Part shown: one piece after another, positions 28,087 to 37,725 of the stretch
Layout: every line of letters begins with the position of its first letter
Numbering within the stretch: the first letter of the stretch is position 1
Assembly (NCBI GenBank): GCA_003116975.1
Contig: BGKB01000186.1
Span: forward strand, 1 to 64,000
Origin: Aurantiochytrium sp. KH105
Taxonomy: Eukaryota; Sar; Bigyra; Thraustochytrida; Thraustochytriidae
Direction of reading: 5' to 3'
DNA length: 64,000 nt
Translations under genes and position numbers: made by a program
Notes under the pieces: model-generated
Seen by the model: the letters and a program-made list of their open reading frames with translations, nothing else
Database searches by the model: none
Told to the model about the DNA's origin: nothing

Positions 28087-31000
28087 CTACTGGGCATTGA
28101 TGTGCTCTACTTGCAGAAGGTCCAGAATTTGAGGCCGCTGCTTAAACACCTTCTCTGGCAACATCATGAGCAGAATAAGGTTCTTTTGCGTGTCAGAGTC
28201 GACAGCCGACACTGTTCGACAAACAAAAAGGTGAGAGACAATGACAATCACGCAAACTGCGATCGAAGTGCCCACACGATGCTGCTCAAAGGCGTCAACA
28301 ACGCTAGCCACGTATTCAAAAGCAAGATCCGTGGAAAATCGATGCGCCACGAGAAGTGACTCAAAAAGCGTCGAAGGCCTGTACATGGCAGCCTGCTGCT
28401 GCAGTAGCATGTCGATGTCTCCCTGAGTTTGATTTTGCGCAATCTGCTGGTAGAGAGCACGAAGGTCCCGCACAAGAGAAATGAATTGTTCGTTGGCAAA
28501 GTGAAGGCCATTCTCAAGACCCAGATCGACAACAACATTGTCCGGCACTCCTTCTGCAAAATCGCCCAGAAATGCCAAAGTCTCATTGCAGGGCAGGTCG
28601 CTTGCAATACGTGACAAACAGGCATCTTCGAAAAGCAAGTCCCATTGTTCTTCTTGCTGATCTGACAGCTGCTCATACGTGTCGGATCCATTGCCCAAAT
28701 GCAGCTTATAGGTCACACTTGACACAATCTCAAGCAGGTCGTCAATTGTGTTTACAATCCCTTGCTGAGGCGGTTCTTTGAGCCAAAATGAGAGCTCTGC
28801 ACTCGCCAACCAGCGTTGACTGACAAGGTCCGCCGTCGCTTGCACCGTTGTGAGTCCTGCCTCTCGCGGAACGAGCACAAAGTAGAGCGTCATTACCCAG
28901 ACAAGAAGGCTAGGGTACGCGATACGAGCGACAAGCGCCAGATTGATTATGAGGCGCACGAGAAAGTGATCATTGGCCACCTTTTCGATGGATCGAAGAC
29001 TTGAACCCATTGTGTTAATCGCGCGCTTGAGAGGCGTGAATCGAAAAGTCTGCCTGTCTTTTTGCTGCCCGAGGAGACTCTTGTGTTGCGCCGCTGCCTG
29101 CTCCGAAGTCTGTTGCTTATTCACCACAACACCGTCGGCGTCATCAGCTTGTGACTGTTCGCTCAGGCGGACGAGATGCTCCGCGCGCTTAGCGTACATG
29201 TCTGACATTTCTAACACGAGAAGCGACGGGATGCTTGCAAAGGCGTGAACCGTGTACTTGCGAGATTTGCTGGTTGCCAACAAAACAGGTAGGTAAACCT
29301 CGATCAACAAGAACACAATGGCTACACTCGATGCAATCAAGACCTGCCAATTGAAAAGAGACACCTCCTCGAGTTTGGCTGTTTGATGCTGGAACCAAAG
29401 TCTCGCTTCCTTTTTCAATTGAGGCAGTATTGACCGGATCGCGTTGTCCAGTGTAAAATTACATGAATCTTCGCACTGGGGCGACTCGTACTGTGAAAAT
29501 GCGAGTGCGTGGTTTGTGAGCTCCAAGATTCCGATCCAGATGCTGGACGCGCGAGCAGCGTCCTCCTCGCCGACATGGAAGACGAGTGATGTGTTTTGTG
29601 ACACATCGGCCTCAAAGTCAAGATCGAAGGCTCGCATGGAGGTGTCGGCTTCAGACACTCTCATTAGCAAGCGGTGGGCGCTTCGCAGTTCGAAGGCGGT
29701 TGAATTGATGGCGTTTGCATTTTCCTGTAGCATTTCTTGCAAAGCGTCTGTGTCGCTGACAGTGCTGCTTCCACTGTTGTTGTTGTTTCTGCTGCTTTCT
29801 TCAAAAAGCGCAATTGTAGCAATCTGATCCTGGGTGTACGAGGCGAGATTGACAAGAAGAGAGTCCCGTTCGTACACGGTTCGAAAGTACGTCAAAGAGT
29901 CTCTGTAACCGTTGACATGTTCGTCGAAGAACATGCTGACAGCAACGAAGAATACAATAACGGCGAGAGTGAGCCAACGACTTTGAAAGACAAATCTTCG
30001 CACCATGGGAGAGGAAGTATTGATGCGTTGCTCAATAGCCTTGCGAATGTGTTTCATGAGATCTTCCTCGTCAAAATCGAAATCATCTTCTGAGCCGATG
30101 TCGCTCGAGGCTTGGGAAGAAGCCATGTCAAAGGGATCGTCGCCAAAGGTATCGGAAATTAACGAGTTGAATGTATCCGAACGCAACGAGGACATGTGTC
30201 GTAGCTTACCTGGAGGCACGGTCCCGTCCGCCGTCGCGAGGGGTGCATATCCTTTCATCTCCGTAAATTTGACCTGGAAGATCTCTGTAGCCTCGAAGCA
30301 GGTCGACTTGTCAGGGAGAACAAGCTGGTGGCTCACAATGTCGACATGATATGTCGAGTCACCCAGCTCCACAGCGTGGCCGACCTTTGGTGCCGCCTGC
30401 GTGGCGCGAATGCTTTTCTCATTGCGAAGCCAAGGCACAATATTGGAAATGTGCTCCTTCGAGTTCTGCACTTGCTCTGCGCTAAGCCCTACGATGGGCC
30501 AGACATCTGCGCTGCCAGATATGACATTGCCTTTGAGATTAATGAGAAGATAGCCCCTGCCAAGTTCGTCTCGCAAGAGAAGCTCCTCTTCTGCCACCTC
30601 GGAGAATCGACACGAGAACTCAAGCTCGCCTGCATTGCTAATTGTTGGCGTGAGCGCGAGCTCCACAAAGGTGCAGTTCCCCGACTTTGAATGGCAAAAC
30701 GTGAAGACGCGAATGACTGCAAACGTCGAAATGTTACGCACGGTCTCTGCGAGGTAAATCTCCATGACATCTGCTATGCTTGGCACAAAGAGGATCGACA
30801 GTGGTGAGTTGAAGAGTTCTGCCTGCGTATATTCGACCATCGAAAGCAGCCCAAATGAAGCCCACCTGATCCTCCCTAGATTGGCGCCTTCGCCGCACAC
30901 CAAGAACTCTGACTCTTTCACGTCCTCGATCTTGAGCAGGCGATTGATGAGCGCTTCGCCACAGATGCAGTCGTCTGTGCCGAGAATATTCTTGGTCATG

Positions 31001-32706
31001 GTCTCATCATTCAAGACATACTCGTGGTAAACTGCGTAGAGCGTGAGAGCCGTCGGAGAATTTGGATTGAGAGAAAGAAGACTTCGCATATGCAGCTTAC
31101 ATCGCGCCAAGGTTCTGTGTACGTTCACGCTGAGTGAGTGCAAGTCCTTGACAGTGTAGTTACCGTCCATGAGCGTCAGCCAGAACTTGACAATAAGGTC
31201 CACGCTTTCGGCCATCGCAATCTTCGCCTGCTTGACATGATGGTCGAAGGCAAGGTAAGAGATCGCGCCCTTTGCCCCGGTCTCTCGCTCTCTATTCTGC
31301 AGCGTCTTTTGATACACCACAAAGAGGTGATCAAAGGACAGCGGCAAGCTCTCTGCAAGCTTGAGGAACTTGCGTGACCGGACCTGGTGCCGCCAAATTC
31401 GGTCCATGAGGAGGGAGACGTGGAGACAGAAGAAACCGTCGCGATGAAAGCGCGTAGCGACGCTTAAGTACTCTTCCATGACAGCATCGTTATCGTCATA
31501 GCCGAGCAGGGACTCTGTGCATGTCGATTCTGAACTGTTGTCGCTCTCAAATTCCATGTCGGAGCCAAGGCCCTCGCGTCGATTGTGCATGCGGACAAAG
31601 GGGTACTTGAGTCGAAGTCTCACTTCTTCCATGTACGGTGAGTCTCTTGGAGTATCTTGCGTACGTTTGTACCACTCCATCCGCAGGTCGACCGCGAGCG
31701 ACCACGAATACATGAATGGCGGTGCGCCAAGGATGAAAAGAAGAGCGGATGATGTGTCGTGGGTGTCATTGACAGAGTTTGCAGCAATGAGGCAGATCCC
31801 GCTCCACCAAAATGCAGCATAAAAGCTGGCCATGATTCTGTTGGTAAAGGCCGAGTAATACGGGAGGTAGTAAACATACGAGCATGTAAGCCAGAAGCCG
31901 GTGATGTTGACGATGAAAATGAGCACTGGCACATTTGGGTTGGTGAGACTATTCTGCGTGGCCGCCAGGCCTTGAAAGCAAAACTCGAGCAAAGCTCGAA
32001 TGAGCGAATTAACGAACTCGAGGCGCTTATGAGGCCCAGCCTCTGCGTCTCCTACAGAGGGGTCGCGTTGGCCAAACACGAGAACGATGAAACCAGAAAA
32101 GGTAATAAACCACAACAGCAAGCCGAGAATTACTGCTGAAAATGCGTTGTGTGCTACCGTTCCGCACACGAGAATATTGTCAAAGGGATTGTCGCAGCTC
32201 AGCGACTCAAGGAGCACGGTAATAACCGGCACGTAAAAGACCGTAGTAAGGAGCCTTAACATGAAGCGGAGCACCGGAAGTACCCAAAGGTTCTTGACCC
32301 CGCCAGAGGCAAACTCAGACTGCACTAGCGCCGCCATGGCGCTGGTGGAGAAGAGCATCATAAAGAAAATAAAGAACGACACCATTTGCACAGGTTTGCT
32401 CAGGTCCTGAACGAAGGCGAGGGAGAAGAATTTAAGAAAAGGGCGTAGGTACTTGCTCAGCCACCAATGCCACGGAAAGCGAGCACGTTCTGAAAAGGAC
32501 ATGAAGAGCAGCTGCAGCGTGTTCACAGCGGTCGTTGCTACAACAACGCTGTTGCTGCTGTGCTGATCCTTAGCAATAAGGTACAAGAGGCCAAAGACAC
32601 CTTGCTTCATAAAACCAAGCACGCGCGATAAACGTCGACCCATGCGGGTCGCAGCAAAGCCCTTGGGTTCATCGTGTTCGGGCAAGTTCCCTGCGCTTTG
32701 CCTCAT
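28087..32706 (-). CDS. Tiny-macrocysts-B-like multipass PAS protein
   Basis: 1,539 residues from the ATG at 32706. The N-terminal about 330 residues hold many membrane helices, opening GVFGLLYLIAKDQHSSNS as in TmcA/B/C proteins. A helical TPR-like segment (about 430-600, with SLPLSFDHLFVVY and LLSLNPNSPTALTLYAVYHE) matches the TmcB/TmcC repeat domain. A PAS-like domain follows (about 640-800), beginning GANLGRIRWASFGLLSMVEY. The C-terminal half has two modules of about 200-240 residues, each bounded by single membrane helices (WLTLAVIVFFVAVSMFF; FNWQVLIASSVAIVFLL; LLVWVMTLYFVLV; SIAVCVIVIVSHLFVC) with extracytosolic helices, as in sensor proteins. Function is unknown in any organism; sensing (mechanical or redox) is inferred. 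The longer in-frame start at 33054 has a poor N-terminus. Confidence 0.8.
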   Translation of the reverse strand: MRQSAGNLPEHDEPKGFAATRMGRRLSRVLGFMKQGVFGLLYLIAKDQHSSNSVVVATTAVNTLQLLFMSFSERARFPWHWWLSKYLRPFLKFFSLAFVQDLSKPVQMVSFFIFFMMLFSTSAMAALVQSEFASGGVKNLWVLPVLRFMLRLLTTVFYVPVITVLLESLSCDNPFDNILVCGTVAHNAFSAVILGLLLWFITFSGFIVLVFGQRDPSVGDAEAGPHKRLEFVNSLIRALLEFCFQGLAATQNSLTNPNVPVLIFIVNITGFWLTCSYVYYLPYYSAFTNRIMASFYAAFWWSGICLIAANSVNDTHDTSSALLFILGAPPFMYSWSLAVDLRMEWYKRTQDTPRDSPYMEEVRLRLKYPFVRMHNRREGLGSDMEFESDNSSESTCTESLLGYDDNDAVMEEYLSVATRFHRDGFFCLHVSLLMDRIWRHQVRSRKFLKLAESLPLSFDHLFVVYQKTLQNRERETGAKGAISYLAFDHHVKQAKIAMAESVDLIVKFWLTLMDGNYTVKDLHSLSVNVHRTLARCKLHMRSLLSLNPNSPTALTLYAVYHEYVLNDETMTKNILGTDDCICGEALINRLLKIEDVKESEFLVCGEGANLGRIRWASFGLLSMVEYTQAELFNSPLSILFVPSIADVMEIYLAETVRNISTFAVIRVFTFCHSKSGNCTFVELALTPTISNAGELEFSCRFSEVAEEELLLRDELGRGYLLINLKGNVISGSADVWPIVGLSAEQVQNSKEHISNIVPWLRNEKSIRATQAAPKVGHAVELGDSTYHVDIVSHQLVLPDKSTCFEATEIFQVKFTEMKGYAPLATADGTVPPGKLRHMSSLRSDTFNSLISDTFGDDPFDMASSQASSDIGSEDDFDFDEEDLMKHIRKAIEQRINTSSPMVRRFVFQSRWLTLAVIVFFVAVSMFFDEHVNGYRDSLTYFRTVYERDSLLVNLASYTQDQIATIALFEESSRNNNNSGSSTVSDTDALQEMLQENANAINSTAFELRSAHRLLMRVSEADTSMRAFDLDFEADVSQNTSLVFHVGEEDAARASSIWIGILELTNHALAFSQYESPQCEDSCNFTLDNAIRSILPQLKKEARLWFQHQTAKLEEVSLFNWQVLIASSVAIVFLLIEVYLPVLLATSKSRKYTVHAFASIPSLLVLEMSDMYAKRAEHLVRLSEQSQADDADGVVVNKQQTSEQAAAQHKSLLGQQKDRQTFRFTPLKRAINTMGSSLRSIEKVANDHFLVRLIINLALVARIAYPSLLVWVMTLYFVLVPREAGLTTVQATADLVSQRWLASAELSFWLKEPPQQGIVNTIDDLLEIVSSVTYKLHLGNGSDTYEQLSDQQEEQWDLLFEDACLSRIASDLPCNETLAFLGDFAEGVPDNVVVDLGLENGLHFANEQFISLVRDLRALYQQIAQNQTQGDIDMLLQQQAAMYRPSTLFESLLVAHRFSTDLAFEYVASVVDAFEQHRVGTSIAVCVIVIVSHLFVCRTVSAVDSDTQKNLILLMMLPEKVFKQRPQILDLLQVEHINAQ

Positions 32707-33609
32707 TCTGCAGTCGCCTCGCTCTGCTCTGCAGGACGCAAGGTCTGCATGCGAGTTCGCTTGGCTCTGCGCAGGTACAGTGAGAACAATTGATGAATGC
32801 TTTTCGGCGGCGTGCGTCGGATGTCCCCCGAGGTGCCGCCACGACGTGCGTCGCGCAGACTCGACGGCCGCGCTTTCGTTCCTCGGGTGCCAATCTCCCT
32901 TCGATTGGCTTTTTCGAGGCGTCTGATCTCCCTTTCTTTTCTCCCTTTTCTTTTCTTTATTAACGTTGAGCACTGAATGTTCCAGTTGGCTATACGGAGA
33001 AGAAAAACTCGGGCACACACGCAAGCACGCAAGTAGACTTGAGCGACCAGCCAAGCAATTTTTCGTGGCAGGGGCTTTTGCTTCCTCCCACCAAGAAGCA
33101 GAAACAGCTCTGTCCCAGAGTCAGGTTGCGTAGTAAGACGCGTCTGTAGAAGATGTGATGCGATTTGAGGTGAAGTGAGGGAGGCACGGCTTTTTTTGCT
33201 TCTCAAACACAGACCGTCTCTTTCCGCAAATATGTCAGCATACAGTCGAATGGGGTCCTTCCTCTTGGCATCATCGTGATCACGTCTTCCTTTCCGACGC
33301 GTTGCTTGGACAGCAAATAACGCAGTCGTCCCTTGAGAATGGCTGGTAATAGGCCTAGGCCTTGCTGATAACACAGGGGGAAAAAAAAGTTACAAATCAA
33401 ATTGGCTCGAAAAATAACGTCGCCCAACGGAAATCTGAGAACGTGCACCCAATGTACAAGCTAGACAGCTGTTGGTGTGTACGAGAACTTTGAGCGCGCG
33501 AGGCGACGCGAAGCCAATGCTGAGGTGAGTGAGGAAACGACGGCCAGATGCGACTCAAGAGAAGGCTGCATCCGCGCGTGCGCATGACAGAGTTCTTCGT
33601 AAACGCACG
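32707..33609. promoter_or_regulatory. Divergent intergenic region
   Basis: 900 bp between the TmcB-like gene and the STPGR/ankyrin gene, holding both upstream regions. Frames here are short and unsupported. Confidence 0.4.
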
Positions 33610-34950
33610 ATGCCTGAGTACGACCTCGCGTACTGGAAACGCTGGCAGGCGTCTGTGGGCCCCTCCTCCTCCTCAATTGTTGCGAGCAGAACTGAAGCAG
33701 CAACGAAAAAGTCTCTTCGTAAATCTCGAGCAGCTTTTACCAAGCCGATTCGTACAAGTGCAAACGCGAAAGGATGCTCTTTCTCACAAGCCCCCCGATT
33801 GCCGCCGCACGTGGCCCCCGCGAGCGCCGCAGCGCCTCATTTTTGTCAGAAACGAGACACCTCGCTTCGTGTTCGAGGCGGGACAATGAGTCAAGCGCGA
33901 CGAAAGACGATTGTACAAGAGGCCGCAAGTCTCCAAATGGAAGGCCCAGGCCCGGGCGAGTATGGATCCCCATCGCACAGTCAAAAAATGGTACAAGGTG
34001 GTACTTTTTCCGGCGCGCCTCGTTGGCAGGAAAGTGAAAGCGTCCTCCACAGCGGCACATCTGCGTACGGAAATGGCCACGAAGATGCGCTCTTGCGTCA
34101 TCAAAGTGCGCGATGCACGCTGCGTCTTGGTGAGGCGCGCATTCCTGAAGACCCTGCAGTCCGCGAATCGGCAGATGTTCCCGGGCCTGGCGAATATGGG
34201 GTGCCGGCTATGCGCGACGAGCGAACAGCAATCGTTGGTCCGCCGGACAACACGTCGAGCAAGGCGAAGATTGAGCTTGCGTGTCAACGGGAAGGGGCCC
34301 GATATCGACTTCGTGTTCCCTTGAGCTCGTATGGCTACGGCCATGCTTGTCGTCGCAAAGCACATGTGCACTATGGCCAGTGCAATGACGCGAGGTGTTC
34401 GAAACGAGGTGCATGGGAACGTCGTGGCGACCGGCCAACCCCAGACGCAGACCATCTCCCGATCGCCCAGTACGCTCTTTTAGACCTCGATGGCATTCGC
34501 AAGAGCGACAAGGCACTGCTCCGAACGCTTCAGAGCTTGAAACTTTCGGAGCGTGACCATTTGGGTCGTACGGCGTTGCAGGCGCTTGCTGCAGCAGATT
34601 TTGAGGCCGAAGATCGCCAAGTCCACAAAGCTGACCTTCTCTACATGGCCGCTGCGCAGACTGCCCAGGAATTTGATCTCGACGCCCAAGACAAGGACGG
34701 AAACTCTGCTTTGCATCTTGCTGTGCAGACAGAACAGGTCGCGCTCGTCGAATGGCTTGTGCGCAAAGGGGCTGACCCAGAACTTGAGAACAATGCTGGC
34801 CAGACCGCATTGCACATGGCATGCGCGTTGCATGGGCATCATCGTATTTACCAGCTGCTTCAAGCGGCTATCTCCATGCTAGATATGCAAGCCGAACTTT
34901 CTCAGCTTGGGGCTAAGCGGCAAGCAAGAGTTGCCGCTCGGGTCCGCTGA
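33610..34950 (+). CDS. STPGR (SHIPPO) repeat plus ankyrin-repeat protein
   Basis: 446 residues from the ATG at 33610. The N-terminal half is basic and disordered and carries two PGPGEYG motifs (113-119 and 191-197), the hallmark of STPGR/SHIPPO repeats of axonemal microtubule inner proteins and ODF3-type proteins. Ankyrin repeats fill about 325-425 (DKDGNSALHLAVQTEQ, NNAGQTALHMACALHG). The combination suggests a microtubule-binding tail with a protein-binding head, likely in the flagellum. The open frame begins about 80 bases earlier, but not with ATG. Confidence 0.75.
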   Translation: MPEYDLAYWKRWQASVGPSSSSIVASRTEAATKKSLRKSRAAFTKPIRTSANAKGCSFSQAPRLPPHVAPASAAAPHFCQKRDTSLRVRGGTMSQARRKTIVQEAASLQMEGPGPGEYGSPSHSQKMVQGGTFSGAPRWQESESVLHSGTSAYGNGHEDALLRHQSARCTLRLGEARIPEDPAVRESADVPGPGEYGVPAMRDERTAIVGPPDNTSSKAKIELACQREGARYRLRVPLSSYGYGHACRRKAHVHYGQCNDARCSKRGAWERRGDRPTPDADHLPIAQYALLDLDGIRKSDKALLRTLQSLKLSERDHLGRTALQALAAADFEAEDRQVHKADLLYMAAAQTAQEFDLDAQDKDGNSALHLAVQTEQVALVEWLVRKGADPELENNAGQTALHMACALHGHHRIYQLLQAAISMLDMQAELSQLGAKRQARVAARVR

Positions 34951-35020
34951 TCTTCATATCAAAAGAGAAAGAGGGCGAGAGAAAGGAAGAGATAAAGTGC
35001 ATGGGTGTCTCGCTTCAACA

Positions 35021-35614
35021 TTATGGGCAGGCTGAATCTGCGTAGACTGCGTTGTACGATTCTGAGGGGGTTGGACACGCAAAGTCGATGATGTATGGGC
35101 ACGCTCGCAATACGGCATGGCACGTCTCGGGACAGACCTTGGAGGTTTGTAATAAGAGATTGCAGCCTATCGCGTCACAGGAATCTGCAATGAGGTTATC
35201 GGAGCATGGAACAAAATGTAAGGTGCACAACCATGCCTTGTATGCCGCTGCACAAGCTTCTGTGCAATTTGTAGACTTTTCTGCCGAGGCTATGGATGGA
35301 CATGCGTACGTTTCGAGCACCTTGGAAAAGGCTTCAAAGCGACCGCGTGCCTGAGTATCAAGCAAAGACAGCGAAGCTGCTTGTGCATCTAGCGTTGCAC
35401 CATCTGCTACGAGAAGTTCATACCCTATTTGCGATACATGCGCTGCACAAAAGTCGATCGTGTGCACGGAGGAGGTGGAAGTGCATGCAGGGACTGTGAA
35501 AGCACTCCAACTGATGGCTGCGTCGCCTGCAGCGGCCGAAACAGCAAGAGCTACGAGCAGCAGGAGCCGCGCAAGAGGAATCATATACTTTGTGCACCCA
35601 GTGGACTTTGTCAT
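35021..35614 (-). CDS. Secreted Cys-rich protein with a Frizzled/Mid1-like cysteine pattern
   Basis: 197 residues from the ATG at 35614 (a second ATG at 35584 also works). The signal peptide is LARLLLLVALAVSAAAG (about 14-30). The mature part has 14 cysteines, with the pattern C-x9-C-x6-C (WLCTLHFVPCSDN...SC) and CPETCHAVLRACPYII, reminiscent of the Frizzled-type CRD and the extracellular Cys domain of Mid1/NALCN ancillary subunits. That is a pattern resemblance only. No GPI or membrane anchor at the C-terminus, so it is probably secreted. Confidence 0.6.
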   Translation of the reverse strand: MTKSTGCTKYMIPLARLLLLVALAVSAAAGDAAISWSAFTVPACTSTSSVHTIDFCAAHVSQIGYELLVADGATLDAQAASLSLLDTQARGRFEAFSKVLETYACPSIASAEKSTNCTEACAAAYKAWLCTLHFVPCSDNLIADSCDAIGCNLLLQTSKVCPETCHAVLRACPYIIDFACPTPSESYNAVYADSACP

Positions 35615-36136
35615 TTGCGTACGAGCTAGTGGAACGACGTCCAAGGCACGTACGGAAAATATCTTCGCGGCTTGGTCCTGAGAAATACGCGTCGTTTCTT
35701 TGAGAGCAGAGACGGAGTCCTTTGGGAGAACACAGGCAAGCTCTCGTCTTTTTTCTAACGTGCTTGTGCTTCGCTGTGCTTTGCGAAGGCTTGCGAGAGT
35801 CAGCCACTCCCAGACAGCGAATGGGGAAGAAGGCAATGATGATCCCAATCCACCGGCAAAACAATCAAGAACAAGCCCAGCCAAGCCAGAGAGGAGAAGA
35901 GAGATTTCGAGCCCAGCTTGCTGGCCGAAGCCCTGTGGCCATTGAAGCAATGACAGTGAAACACGAGAAAAAGTGACTATGAAAGCAGTCCTCAACGGAC
36001 AGATGAGTGAGGGTCAAAATGGGTTGCGCGGGGTGGAAGACTTCTCGCGGCGGCCGGTCGCATCACCATCCCACCGACGCAGAGCAAAACTCGAGAGACA
36101 CAAGCAGCACGGGCAGCATCAACGTTGGCAATCATC
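35615..36136. promoter_or_regulatory. Divergent intergenic region
   Basis: 520 bp separating the secreted Cys-rich gene and the hydroxyisourate hydrolase gene; both promoters lie here. Nothing else recognised. Confidence 0.4.
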
Positions 36137-36517
36137 ATGGCGCACGCGAACCCGAACCCGGTGACGACGCACGTCTTGGACACGTCGACGGGCCAGCCCG
36201 CGGCAGGGCTCGGACTGCGTCTGTCTCGCAAGGTTGGGGAGCACGAGGATGGGAGCTTCCGCTGGGAGACCATCGCGACGCAGACGACGAACGCAGACGG
36301 TCGTCTCGACGCGCCGCTGCTCAACGCGGAGCAGGCTCCGGAGAAGGACAGCGTGTACGAGTTGCACTTTGACACAGCGGCGTACTTTGCGCAGCAGGGA
36401 CGCAAGTGTTTTTACCCCTATGTAAAGATCGTTTTTGAGATCGCTGATCCGGCGTCCCACTATCACGTTCCGCTGCTCATCAGCCCCTTTGGACAAATGA
36501 CCTACCGCGGCTCCTGA
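36137..36517 (+). CDS. 5-hydroxyisourate hydrolase (transthyretin-like)
   Basis: 126 residues from the first true ATG (36137). Motifs of the family: NPVTTHVLDTSTGQPA at the N-terminus with the catalytic His, LRLSRK, TNADGR in the middle, and the terminal YRGS that lines the active site. It hydrolyses 5-hydroxyisourate, the urate-oxidase product, on the way to allantoin. The enzyme is a tetramer in the family. No peroxisomal targeting signal is seen. The convergent neighbour is a guanine deaminase homologue, another purine-catabolic enzyme. Confidence 0.95.
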   Translation: MAHANPNPVTTHVLDTSTGQPAAGLGLRLSRKVGEHEDGSFRWETIATQTTNADGRLDAPLLNAEQAPEKDSVYELHFDTAAYFAQQGRKCFYPYVKIVFEIADPASHYHVPLLISPFGQMTYRGS

Positions 36518-36663
36518 TTTCGCGATGCTCGTATAAAGGTGCATGATCGGGGCTTACACATTCAGCAGCGCGGACGAGGCCTTTTGTTCTTTTGGACGCA
36601 TGGAATGTTCGTGTCGTGTTTTGGGGCATTCAAGGGTATCATGGTGTTGCTTGCGACGTACTA

Positions 36664-36717
36664 TCATCATCACCAGCAGTAGCAGTAGCAGCAGCAGTAG
36701 CAGCAGTACTAGCAGCA
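36664..36717. repeat. AGC/AGT-rich trinucleotide tract
   Basis: Imperfect cag/tag trinucleotide array about 150 bp after the hydroxyisourate hydrolase stop. Confidence 0.8.
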
Positions 36718-36863
36718 ATTTCTCATCATCACCAGTTAATCATTTATTTCTTTTGTTTGTATTTGTAGGCCCAAGTTTCATACGAATTCGCTTGGAGCGT
36801 CGTGAACTCTTTTGAGATTGCCCTCTTACTGGCCAACATGACACTCATGTTCGAGAATAAATC

Positions 36864-37010
36864 TTAGCGCTTTGTCTTAACGGCTTTTATGATCATCAAC
36901 TTCTCGTGGACACGCTTCGAGTGGATCCACAGCCATTTCGCTAAGCCCGCCAAAATGACATGGACTTCGTCCTGTCCGTGGAGCACATGCACAAGCTTTT
37001 TGGTGGCCAT
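36864..37010 (-). CDS. Possible very small ORF (48 aa)
   Basis: ATG at 37010, stop at 36864. The predicted peptide is basic and hydrophobic, with a C-terminal KAVKTKR, and its third codon positions are GC-rich (about two thirds) like host genes. No homologue is recognised and an upstream in-frame stop follows a T-rich stretch. It could be a short exon of a larger gene or chance. Weak support only. Confidence 0.2.
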   Translation of the reverse strand: MATKKLVHVLHGQDEVHVILAGLAKWLWIHSKRVHEKLMIIKAVKTKR

Positions 37011-37725
37011 AATGAAAAATGAAAACACAAAAGAAGAAATGGATTCTATCGCGGGTTGTTACGCAAGCAATTTTAGGCCGCCCTTGTCGGCTTGTCATCC
37101 TAGGGGAGGAAAAAAAGAAAGAAGCGCAGGGGGAGGATGAACAAGTCGGAAGCGCGATACGGTGTGTTACCGATGTTGATCTGGTGCTCAACAGTATCTT
37201 CCATATCTTGGTCCTCCCAGACTTGCTGCAATTTCTCCTCTTCCTCTTTGTCTTTTCCTTCCCAAATTGTTGATGACGGAATCGAGAACCCCACGCAGAT
37301 TCACGTGGCGTTCCCTCCATAACCCGGGTTGTTATCCTTGCTCGCGCCGCCCTTGCCCGATTTCTTGACCTAACAAGACACGCACACATACACCTTCGCG
37401 TGTCATCAATCATGTCGCTCGGCTTGATTCCTTTTCAGTTCTGGAAAGGTGGATCAAGCCAAATGTTGAATACTGATGTCGCCGTCGAACGCGAGACTTT
37501 CTCACGATCCGTGTGCCGTCGACGCGGCTCGCATATGAAGCCACCCCGACACACTGACGCAAAGAAAAAGTCTGCACGCGCAGAAGTTTGCTATAGAAAC
37601 ATGTGCGCACTTCTCATCGCGGAGAAGCGCGTACTGCCGAGGCCTGGAAGCAAAGCACAAGAGGACCAAACAGTCGGCCCCCTAACCAAGCAGCCTTGCA
37701 CCCCGGGTGACCTCGACGACTTTAT

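Larger units (their letters stand above)
36518..37725. other. Convergent intergenic region, possible small gene(s)
   Basis: 1.2 kb between the hydrolase and the deaminase gene. It contains an (AGC/AGT)n tract at 36664-36717. Two minus-strand stretches are protein-like: 37010-36864 encodes 48 residues starting MATKKLVHVLHGQDEV, and around 37369-37100 a frame reads KKSGKGGASKDNNPG and later EEEEKLQQVWEDQDMEDTVE, separated by one stop. I cannot link them into a recognisable protein. Confidence 0.35.
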
